Below are positions 1-7,935 of a DNA stretch of 10,051 bases, one piece after another (the first letter of the stretch is position 1; every line of letters starts with the position of its first letter). The position numbers and the translations under genes were made by a program. Source of the DNA: an uncultured Moheibacter sp. (lineage in GTDB: Bacteria; Bacteroidota; Bacteroidia; Flavobacteriales; Weeksellaceae); contig CALLXZ010000222.1 in NCBI GenBank assembly GCA_937875605.1, positions 1 through 10,051 on the forward strand, given 5' to 3'. The notes under the pieces were generated by a model. It did no database searches. It was not told the DNA's origin and saw only the letters and a program-made list of their open reading frames with translations.

Positions 1-3000
1 CTCCTATCGCTACAGCTCCTATAATTCCGATTTGAAATACCTCTCCGCTTGGATCAGTATACATAAGCGGATTATTCATACAATACGCATAACGGTTAAA
101 ATTTTGAGAGTTTTGAGGATCCTGCACAAAGTTATCCGGGCTCATAAAGCCCTTCAGCACCGGGTCATAGATACGCCCGTTCATGTGGATGATGCCCACG
201 CGGAAGAAGTGTTCGTGTCCGGTATAACCCCTGTCAAAGAACATTTCGCCTCCCATCAGGTTCGGGTTATTTACTGTTGAGCCTAACGAATTTGTAAACT
301 TGGAAACATTCCCCCATGCATCATAGTGGCGGCGTTCTATTACGGTTCCAGCTTGGTTGGTTATCGCCATGATGCTTCCTTGGAAGTCACGGTGGAGGTA
401 GTGGTATTGCGCATTTATGGTAGGAGAGGTCTTGGTGCCAGAGTATGTTTTTACGTACATGGCGGGGGCGGAATAAGCATTTCCTCCTATGTAAGTGATG
501 ATACGGAGAAAAGGCTCTGTCGGTAATCCAAAGGTACCTATTCCACCCGGTCCCTGATCAGGCTGTCCGGCTTCTGCTCCTTTCAGTATGATCTCTACCG
601 AACCGTCACTGCTGTAGAATTTGGTTCGGAATACTTCGGTATTAGGATTGGTTGGTGTGTTGGTCCATTCTACGGCTTTGTTGCGTACTCCGTACATGCC
701 ATATTCAAATTCGATTGTACCACGGTTTTCTTCGGTGATGGTAACCGGTTTTTTAAAAGCATTGTACACCACCTGCTGAGGATTTCTTCCTGTGTAATAG
801 TTTTTACCGTTTGTGGTAAGTGTGATGTTTTTCTTTTTATACTTGGCAGTTGCATCGTAAGCGTAAGACCCTATGTTGCTGTTGGACTGGATACGTCCGT
901 CCGGTTCATAATTATTGGATTCTACTCCGGTTGGCGTTGTCCAGCTAAGCAGGCGGTCGAAGTTGTCATACGTGAAGTTCTCGGTATAATTATAAAAATT
1001 ATTTTTACGGTTGGTTAGCGTACCTCTCTGCGCATCAAATGTATAATCCAGCGAAAGAGGTGTTATACTTGATTTGGTGTGACGGATGTTCTGGACATAA
1101 CCATGTGTTGTATAGGTATTGGCTATGTTCACCCCGTTTCCAAGCTGTGCGGAAAGGGTTTGCATGCGTTGGTTTGCATCCGTTAGTTTCCAGATCGTAG
1201 CATTGGTTCCGTTATCCGTAATATGGTCAAGAATTCCGTTATAGGTATTGTAATTATTTTTGATGGTAAGGGTGGAATTGGCACCGAGGATATTTATACA
1301 GGTGGTACAGCCGACATTGGTAGTTTCAGTTGAAACACGTCCAAAGGAATCATACGAATACAGCTTTTCAAAATTATTTTGTCCTATTTCCTCATTTTTC
1401 CGGTTCATCCGATTCAAGGTATCATAATAATAACGGGTGGAATGAGGAACGGCATTAGAAGTTCCGTATTCTCGTTCTATCTGACCTTTGTTGTTATACT
1501 GGTATGTGACCGAAATATTGGTATTGTCTCCTGTAATGGTTTTGGTATTTAGTCTTCCTGTTGGCGTATAGGTATAAGTCGTAACACCATTGGGAGTGGT
1601 TTCCTGCAGAGTCTCTCCGTAATTGTTATAACCATAAGTGTAAGCAGTCGAACTTACGGAAGGGTCGAGCAAAGAGATTTTTCTACCCCAGCCATCTATG
1701 CCTATGGTTACGGTATGGTTTCCGTACGTAGTGGATTTCAGTTCATTATTGGCATAGTATCCGTAATTCAAAACCTGACCGTTATCGGAAACCGAAGCGA
1801 CATTTCCTATTGCATCTTTGGTAATGGTTTTTGTTTTTCCGTTTTCCGAAGTGGTAACGGCAAGACCATTGTAACTTATATTGGTCACTTTTGTGGTAAA
1901 AGCTGTTTGTTTTTTAGGGCGACTTAAGTTGTCGTATTCTATGGAGTTCCATTGCGTAGGAGATCCGGTTGTAAAATAGGGCTCGCTCTCCCGGGTAACC
2001 CTTCCCAAAAAGTCATATTCGGTAGTTTTGGCGATTTTTGTACCGGAACCAAACCCCTTTGTAATAGTTTTAAAAGTTCTACCTAAGACATCAGTATGGG
2101 TTTCGGAATATTCTTTGGTTTGGGCGTTATCAGAAGTGACAATGAGCAAGCCGCTTGAATCCCTGGAATATCCGTTGGATGTAACTAATGGAGTAGTGGA
2201 CGCTCCTGAAACCGTAACGGTCATCAGTTTTCCCCAATTGTCATACGTACTTGTCGTGGTTACATTAAATGGATCGGTCAGCGTCAGTACCTGTCCTAAT
2301 TTGTTATAAGTTAAATTCGTTATCAAACCGTCCACGTCCGTTTTCTTTTTCACAAACCGTCCGTTGTTATCGTATTCATTTGAAACGGTTCGGGAGGAAA
2401 CACCAGGAGCGGAAGTGGTTGTTTGGATGATATTTCCGTAGTTGTCATATCCAAAGGTTTCGGTGATATAATCGGTATTATGTCCCTTGGTTTCCGTTTT
2501 CGTAAGCAAAGTTCCTGTATAGGTATATTTTACTTCCGATGTACGGGTATCACCATAGGCAGTGGCAGTTGTGTTTTTCTTTGTCAATCTGCCGACATAG
2601 TAATTGGTGCTGGTACCTGAAGGGTTGTTGGCATAGGTATAATCAGTAGTATAGGTTGCTTGGGACGTCCCTACTACCAGTTTTTGAGAAATTGTTTTTT
2701 TAAGGTTGTAATAGCCATCAAATTCAGAAAAATCAGTACTTGTAACTCCTGTCAGAAAATCGGTCTGCCAATGTAACTCTGGAAGTATAACATATCTATT
2801 TTGCGAAAGGGTTTGGGTAAGATAATTTGTCCCACTTCTGCTTAATAGTTGATTGTCTATCGGATTTGTAATTAAACTCAAATTGTTTCCTGAAAAAGAC
2901 CAGTTACCTATAGAGACTCCTCGGAGTGAAGGTGACATATGACTTACCTGCCATATTTTTGTATTGATACCGGAAGTAACCCAACTGCTTTGAGCCATTA

Positions 3001-5616
3001 CCTTGAACCCCAAAATTCCCCAGCCGTGAGAGTGGCTTGTCAACCCGAAATATTTGAATTCTTTTTCTTTACTATTACCTAATGCAGAAACTTTGAGTTT
3101 GGTCACCACATTCAGATGGGGCAACCTTTTAATTTCCACAAACGGATTAGATTCAGAGTTAGAAGAAAAATATGTTCCATTCACATCACCCATTCCACCA
3201 TTGGCCGTATTTGGCTCCAATGAGGCGTATGTGATTTCAGATAATATTTTACCACTTATTTCACTTACGGATGATAAGCGCATATCTTTTGACTGATCCT
3301 TCTTGAAATCAAAAGCATCAATAACGGTTCTTGCGTTTGAATTGTCTTTTAATATCATCAATTCAAAATTGGCAGAGGGAGACTTAAATTCCCCTGTTAT
3401 GGGTAATCCGGGGAATGGTCTTCCACTGCTTGTTTTTTTGTAATAGGAATGTTGGAATGCAGTAGATCCTGAATTATTCATATTCATATACGCATCAATT
3501 TCGTGAAAAGAACTTGTGCCATTCCCGCCTGCATTATAATTTTCTAATTTAATGCTTACAAAATCGCTTTTACCATCTTTATTTATATCCAAAACTTTAT
3601 ATACATATTGTCCTCTATGGGCATCTCCACTAAAGTCTTCTATGTATTCTCTAATGGTAACATCCTGTTTTACGAAAGATTTTCCGGTAGAAAAATAGAT
3701 AGACCAATTGGAATTACCGATTCCTTTTGGGGTAAGAACATCAACTTTTGAGTCGCCATTAAAGTCTCCAAAGAACAGTGCTGCTACATCGTCCTCATCG
3801 TTTTCATCATATTCAGGAATAAAACCCTCTGTTATTATAGTAAATGTTTTATTTGCCTTATCTAAAGAATATACTTTATAATAACCGGTATCTCCTGTGT
3901 TTCCACTCCTGATAGACATGATATCTTGTTTTCCATCTCCGTCAAAATCCAAAACGTGAAGAGTAGTGTCATAATAAAATCCTGATTGTTGAACCATAAA
4001 AGAGGCATCTTCATCTGGAATCTGGGAATTAAGACTGATGAAATAAGGAGGAACAATGCCGGAGTCATAGTAGTAGTCACAAATAGGAATGCAGTCTGTG
4101 CAATTTGGATCAGATTCCGGCATTATGTATATTACCCTATCCGTTGTTTGCCCTAATAAAATTAAATCAGAGACACCATCTCCATCAAAATCCCCTTCTA
4201 TATATTTTTTTGAAGGAGTAGCCATATAGGTTGGTAAATTTGCTTCCGGGCAATCTGTAGCATCAGCTTCTACATATCTCCTGCTCAGATGGGGATAACT
4301 AACTTCTCTTGTGAAAATTGGTTCAAAAAGGTTGTTGGAAGTATTAAATTTATTAGGAGTAATAAATACTTTATGGTTCTGAAGTACCGTATAATCCCCA
4401 ATAGCATTGTTGACGTAGTCAGTAATAATTGACTGTGACTGAGATAATTTGCCGTTTGCATCCAAAACTACAACAGGAGATTTTCTGAGATTTATAGTGC
4501 TTAGATTATAGGGGACCGTAGTTGTGTTTCCTCCAATTGGACTGAATAAATTTAAATATAGTTTTCCGGCAATTACAGCATCTAACAATCCATCTCCATC
4601 AAAATCACCTAATTGCTGAGGATTGATATTTGCCTCTGTTATATTTTCTGTATAAGTTCTGGAAGTAAAAGTGGTTTCTTGTGGGGAAGTATTGTAGCTA
4701 AAAACAATCGGATTAGCTGCTTCATTATTTCCATTGAACTCCTGAATTTGAGATAAATTCTGATACTTTAAATTGTTCTCAATATGGGTTAGCTGGTATT
4801 TGCGAAATAAATCTCCTCCGGTTTTTACCTCGATACGGTCAAGCAACCAGTTGTTTGTCATGGCAATCCCATGCAGGTAGGCCATTTCCGGACGGACTCT
4901 GTTTTTGTAAACAAATTCCATGAAATTTTCATAACCGTTGGTGCCTACAGTAGCGTTCTTACTCCATCTTATAAATCTAATATAGGTAACATTGTTATTG
5001 CTTGCATATTCATATTCGATTGTATTTCCCTTTGGGTCAATCCATTTATCAATCAACCATTCCGATACACCTCTTGAGTTTGTTGTAGATCCATAGAACG
5101 CCTGTGTGCCATCCGCAAACGTAATGCTAAATTTTTCCGGACCGGAACCGGAAGCACCTGGGTAAGTGGCGTTGCCGGAAACTCTTATTTTTAAATTGGA
5201 ATAATTTTCCGTGTAATAATTACTACTCCCATCGTCAAAAGTACTGTCGCCGCCTTCAACTGAAGGGCTACTTCCACGTTTAATCAGCCGTTGTCCATCA
5301 AGCGCAAACTGGTCATTTGCATCAAAGTCAACACCATCTACATGACCATCCAAATCAATTCGGGTTCCTATTCTTGTGATAGATGATATTCCGACTATGT
5401 TCCATCCATATCCTGCAATACCATTGTTTCCGGAACTAGAATAAGTTAAAGCAATCTGTGGAGCAACATCTTTTATGCCGGGAGGTACTGCGATAGGGAC
5501 TTTATAGTTTGCAGCTCCCATGCCGTTTACAGTCAGTTCGCCTTTTGTATCTGTTGTGCTTTGGTATAAGAAAATACCAATAGAAACAAAACGAAATAAA
5601 GAATATTCCTTTTCAT
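1..5616 (-). CDS. Secreted SpvB / FG-GAP / RHS-repeat toxin-like giant protein, partial at its C-terminus, with a frameshift at the signal peptide
   Basis: About 1,870 codons are visible. The ATG at 5616 starts a clear signal peptide (MKRNILYFVLFLLVFSYTKA), but that frame stops at 5535. The rest is open without a stop from about 5570 to position 2 in the next frame, so one frameshift is required near 5555; every codon of this frame was checked. Domains in order: SpvB/TcaC N-terminal type (about 5550-4770; ANYKVPIAVPPGIKD, then IALTYSSSGNNGIAGYGWNI), five FG-GAP/VCBS-type acidic loops (4606-3557), YD/RHS repeats (about 2650-410), and the RHS core (about 405-43), ending in RYAYCMNNPLMYTDPSGE. 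After DPSGE begins a glycine-rich hydrophobic stretch (IGIIGAVAIG), and the gene leaves the window. In known RHS and Tc toxins this is where the shell ends and a variable effector starts. Export is inferred from the signal peptide. An ATG at 5521 is the only good start in the main frame but would lose the signal peptide. Confidence 0.9.
300..2650 (-). repeat. YD/RHS repeat region within the giant gene
   Basis: Degenerate repeats of the form YDxxGR/N recur in frame, for example YDNYGN (near 2449), YDNNGR (near 2374), YDNWGK (near 2245), YDFLGR (near 2017), YDNLSR (near 1936), YDTLNR (near 1426), YDSFGR (near 1354) and YDNFDR (near 970), with many Y-T-Y strands between them. The series ends in the RHS core strand YHYLHRDFQGSIMAI (near 406). 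The repeats are conserved at protein level only; no long exact DNA repeat was noticed. By eye this part is richer in G+C than the flanking genes. Confidence 0.8.
3557..4606 (-). repeat. Five FG-GAP/VCBS-like acidic loops within the giant gene
   Basis: Five copies of a D-x-D/N-x-D-type loop occur in frame: DFDGDGLLDAV (4606-4574), DFDGDGVSDLI (4192-4160), DFDGDGKQDIM (3949-3917), DFNGDSKVDVL (3766-3734) and DINKDGKSDFV (3589-3557). The spacing tightens from 414 to 177 bases along the protein. Such loops bind calcium in beta-propeller FG-GAP/VCBS domains. In Tc-toxin B components a propeller of this kind gates the shell; that role here is inferred from architecture only. Confidence 0.8.
5535..5561 (-). 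other. Frame break between signal peptide and mature SpvB/RHS protein
   Basis: In the ATG 5616 frame the DNA reads ...Y-T-K-A-Q-Q-I-Q-K-A-N-stop, with TGA at 5535-5533. In the next frame the same stretch reads ...Q-S-T-T-D-T-K-G-E-L-T-V and continues into SpvB. The bases AAAGCACAA are therefore used both as the end of the signal peptide (K-A-Q) and as the start of the mature protein (Q-S-T). Inserting a second copy of AAGCACA (present once at 5555-5561) would restore a seamless T-K-A-Q-S-T-T-D-T-K-G. The double reading is seen directly; the lost 7-bp repeat unit is an inference. No X-XXY-YYZ slippery heptamer was found here, so programmed frameshifting is unlikely. Confidence 0.75.
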
Positions 5617-5642
5617 ATAAATTTAAGATTGGGTTGGAGAAT

Positions 5643-6080
5643 TTATAGTTTGATGACTTTTTTAGAAACAATACTGCCGTCGGTAAATGTGAAATTCACA
5701 AAGTAAATCCCACTCAGTTTTGAGGTTAGGTCGATATTCAACATATTTTGGTTCGATTCAATCCGATTTGCCTGAATAATTGCGGAAGTGGATAAAACCT
5801 CAACCATCGAAATATGTGAAGAAATTTCTTTTTCCCATTGGATATAGAATTTTCCTTTCGTTGGGTTAGGATAAATCTTTATCAATTCTTCATAAAGCTT
5901 AGATAACTCCTCTTCTGATTGTTTAGGTGAAATTACAAGAGATTGAAATTTTCTTTCAATTTGGTTTCCTGAATTATCATAAGTAAACTGAAGTTTAGTT
6001 TCAGTTCCAATAGTGCCTAATTGCTGTGCTGATAGGGAAAAAACGAAACACACCAATAATGTGAATAGAATGGTTTTCAT
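5643..6080 (-). CDS. Small secreted protein with T9SS type A C-terminal sorting domain
   Basis: The 145-residue product has a signal peptide at residues 1-18 (MKTILFTLLVCFVFSLSAQ, cut near the A-Q). A short mature part contains one YD/RHS-like strand (LQFTYDNSGNQIER, residues 30-43), then an acidic helix. The sorting domain covers about residues 68-145, from IYPNPTKGKFYIQW to GIYFVNFTFTDGSIVSKKVIKL, the usual Bacteroidota type A form. Such domains direct periplasmic proteins through the T9SS translocon to the cell surface or medium. I chose the ATG at 6080 because it opens directly on the signal peptide; the frame stays open to 6200, but that extension would bury it. The gene ends 26 bases before the ATG of the SpvB/RHS gene, suggesting one transcript and perhaps a shared function. 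The mature region has no recognised enzyme domain. Confidence is high in the sorting domain, low in any role. Confidence 0.9.
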   Translation of the reverse strand: MKTILFTLLVCFVFSLSAQQLGTIGTETKLQFTYDNSGNQIERKFQSLVISPKQSEEELSKLYEELIKIYPNPTKGKFYIQWEKEISSHISMVEVLSTSAIIQANRIESNQNMLNIDLTSKLSGIYFVNFTFTDGSIVSKKVIKL

Positions 6081-6118
6081 GTTTAGGTTTAAGATTTTGT
6101 TAGTAATTAAATCTCTTG

Positions 6119-6126
6119 CAAATGTA
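6119..6126 (-). promoter_or_regulatory. Putative -7 box (TACATTTG) for the T9SS protein / SpvB-RHS pair
   Basis: The minus strand reads TACATTTG, matching the Bacteroidota -7 consensus TAnnTTTG, about 38 bases upstream of the ATG at 6080. The nearest upstream TTTG is 25 bases away, longer than the usual 19-21, so the -33 element is weak. The intergenic location and leader length fit. Confidence 0.5.
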
Positions 6127-6212
6127 TATCTTGGTCTGTCTTTAAAAAATACAAAGATTTTGGTATTTTTTATTTTAAGTAACTTTAAACAGTTTCTCAA
6201 TTCAAATATAGA

Positions 6213-6220
6213 TAATTTTG
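6213..6220 (+). promoter_or_regulatory. Putative -7 box (TAATTTTG) for the oxidoreductase gene
   Basis: TAATTTTG matches the Bacteroidota -7 consensus TAnnTTTG, 37 bases before the ATG at 6258. No good TTG at -33 is visible, only TTTC at 6193-6196. Its place in the divergent intergenic region supports a promoter, but the motif is short and AT-rich DNA yields chance matches. Confidence 0.4.
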
Positions 6221-6257
6221 AAGAAAATTTGGAGTTTCATGAAAAAATCTGAATGTA

Positions 6258-7307
6258 ATGCTTGATTATGTAATTGTTGGACAGGGTGTTGCCGGGAGTT
6301 GTTTTGCTTTGAAACTGATTCGGGAAGGGAAAACTTTTTTGGCAGTGGATAACGGTCGCCATAAAGCTTCTTCCGTGGCAGTTGGAATATATAATCCCGT
6401 AGTGCTGAAAAGATTTTCGTTGATTTGGAAAGCGGAAGAGCAATTGAAACTTTTGAATCAGTATTTTGGAGAATTTGAAACGCTTTTGAATGAAAAATTC
6501 ATCGAAGAAATTCCCACTTACCGAATTTTAAAAAATCAAGACGAGGTCAAAACTTGGAAGAAAAAATCTTCGATGGAAGAACTGAAACCTTTTCTGTCAG
6601 AAGAAATTTCCAATTCTTATGATTCGTCCATCGAAACTCCTTTTGGTTTTGCGGAAGTCAAACAAACGGGACGAATTGAGTTGAATAAGTGTTTGAACCA
6701 TTTCCAACAATATTTAATTGAAAAAAATCAATACTTAAATGAGGAATTCAATTATTCAAAATTGGAAATTTCCGAAGAAGGAATTCGATACGGCTCTATT
6801 TCGGCAAAAAGGATTGTTTTCTGCGAAGGATTTCAAGTCTTGAAAAATCCGCTTTTTAATTATCTTCCTGTGATTGGTGTAAAAGGGGAAGTATTGAAAA
6901 TCGAAACGGAAGCGATGCTCCCAAAAGCTATTTGGAAAGCGCATAATTTTTTGATGCCGGAATCGGGAAAAATTTGTTTGACGGCTTCTACGTATGACCG
7001 TGATGATTTGACGTATGAACCGACTGAAAAGGGAAAGGCGGAAATGGAGCATCATCTGAAAGAAATTTATACCGGAAATTACACGATTCTGGATCACACC
7101 GCCGGAATTCGACCCACCGTGGTGGATCGTCGCCCGATCATCGGAAATCATCCTTTACATCCCAATGTCTTTTTGCTAAACGGAATGGGAACCAGAGGAA
7201 CACTACTGGCTCCTCAGATGACCGAATTTTTATATGAATTTATAGAATTTGGAAAGGAAATCGACAGAGAAGCAAACATCCGTAGATTTGATAAACTTTG
7301 GAAATAA
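6258..7307 (+). CDS. FAD-dependent oxidoreductase, DAO (D-amino-acid oxidase) family
   Basis: The 349-residue product opens with a Rossmann FAD-binding motif, YVIVGQGVAGS (GxGxxG at residues 8-13), with the expected acidic residue ending strand 2 (D31 in FLAVDNG). Near the C-terminus, TAGIRPTVVDRRPIIG (residues 281-296) and LLNGMGTRGTLLAPQ (306-320) match the second FAD-contacting region of DAO-fold enzymes such as glycine oxidase (ThiO) and the MnmC oxidase domain. Members oxidise the C-N bond of amines or amino acids using FAD; this protein's substrate cannot be read from the sequence. It lacks a signal peptide, so it should be cytoplasmic. The length is normal for a stand-alone DAO protein. 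The ATG at 6258 leaves only six residues before the first strand. It may share a transcript with the RDD gene 29 bases downstream. Confidence 0.9.
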   Translation: MLDYVIVGQGVAGSCFALKLIREGKTFLAVDNGRHKASSVAVGIYNPVVLKRFSLIWKAEEQLKLLNQYFGEFETLLNEKFIEEIPTYRILKNQDEVKTWKKKSSMEELKPFLSEEISNSYDSSIETPFGFAEVKQTGRIELNKCLNHFQQYLIEKNQYLNEEFNYSKLEISEEGIRYGSISAKRIVFCEGFQVLKNPLFNYLPVIGVKGEVLKIETEAMLPKAIWKAHNFLMPESGKICLTASTYDRDDLTYEPTEKGKAEMEHHLKEIYTGNYTILDHTAGIRPTVVDRRPIIGNHPLHPNVFLLNGMGTRGTLLAPQMTEFLYEFIEFGKEIDREANIRRFDKLWK

Positions 7308-7336
7308 TGCTTATACTTGTAAAAAATCTTAATTAA

Positions 7337-7813
7337 ATGAGTTTGTATTTAGACCCCGTTGAACATTCGGTGGCTTCAAAAGGATTGCGTTTTGTTAATT
7401 ATTTGATAGATTATTTCATAGCAGGGATTATCCAATATGTAGTGATACTGATTCCTGTTTTTATGATGGAAGCAGGAGATGTACAATCTCCCTTTTTAGG
7501 CTTTATTCTGATGTTGTTTTCATTCTTGGCTTATTTACTATATTTTGTAATTACGGAATATTTATTCAAAGGAAAAACCATTGCTAAATTCATTACCGGG
7601 ACGAAAGCCGTGACGATCGAAGGAAATGAATTGGATTTTTCCAAGGTGCTGATTCGCTCTCTTTGCCGATTAATTCCGTTTGAACAGTTTTCATTTTTTG
7701 GCGAAACGGGATGGCACGATAGTATTTCCAAAACAAGGGTAGTTAACCAAAAGGAATTCGAACAGAATAGGTTGAAATTTAACGCGATAGATCAAATAGG
7801 AGCGAATTCTTAA
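7337..7813 (+). CDS. RDD-family integral membrane protein
   Basis: The 158-residue product has the RDD pattern: an arginine and aspartate in the first membrane helix (GLRFVNYLIDYF, R18 and D25) and a second aspartate late in the domain (GWHDSISKTRVV, D128). Two clear hydrophobic segments span about residues 19-45 and 53-75. Between them and the last motif lies the family's GKTIAKFITGTKAV stretch (about residues 80-93), followed by an amphipathic helix (RSLCRLIPFEQFSFF). RDD proteins are small inner-membrane proteins of mostly unknown role; some have been linked to ion transport. The short gap after the oxidoreductase suggests possible co-transcription, but TATACTTG at 7312-7319, one mismatch from TAnnTTTG, could give it its own promoter. 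The ATG follows an AT-rich leader with no Shine-Dalgarno, as usual in this phylum. Confidence 0.9.
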   Translation: MSLYLDPVEHSVASKGLRFVNYLIDYFIAGIIQYVVILIPVFMMEAGDVQSPFLGFILMLFSFLAYLLYFVITEYLFKGKTIAKFITGTKAVTIEGNELDFSKVLIRSLCRLIPFEQFSFFGETGWHDSISKTRVVNQKEFEQNRLKFNAIDQIGANS

Positions 7814-7935
7814 CACTTTCCCATTCAAAATGGTACGAAGATTGTTGATTAACCCAGCTTAACAAAGGGTATAATAATCTAACTGAACTTATCTAAGAAT
7901 TTTCCTTTCCGGTCAGTTCATAATGTGTTTGATGT

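Noticed and set aside
32..4080. Several open frames of 61-93 codons on both strands between 32 and 4080.
   Set aside because: All lie inside the continuous minus-strand SpvB/RHS frame, in other frames or antisense. Their translations are low-complexity or lack any family motif.
5535..5561. Programmed -1 ribosomal frameshifting at the start of the SpvB/RHS gene.
   Set aside because: The shift is -1 in direction, but no slippery heptamer or following stem was found, and frameshifting right after a signal peptide would be unusual.
6239..6265. An 8-codon open frame (MKKSECNA) overlapping the start of the oxidoreductase gene.
   Set aside because: It could couple translation, but it is too short to distinguish from chance and has no attenuator structure around it.
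6756..7151. A 131-codon minus-strand open frame opposite the oxidoreductase gene.
   Set aside because: It is fully antisense to a gene with clear FAD-binding motifs, and its translation has no recognisable domain.
7821..7833. A small hairpin, CCATT-CAA-AATGG, just after the RDD gene.
   Set aside because: The stem is only 5 bp and no T-run follows, so it does not support a terminator.
7845..7875. A sigma70-like pair, TTGATT and TATAAT, with a 19-base spacer upstream of the TPR/HTH gene.
   Set aside because: The usual Bacteroidota promoter has TAnnTTTG instead of TATAAT, and the region is AT-rich. It may be real, but the sequence alone does not support it.
7881..7920. Overlapping 6-bp inverted matches (AACTGA/TCAGTT and TGAACT/AGTTCA) upstream of the TPR/HTH gene.
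   Set aside because: The arms are short, far apart (about 25 bases) and do not extend, so they are not convincing as an operator or leader structure.
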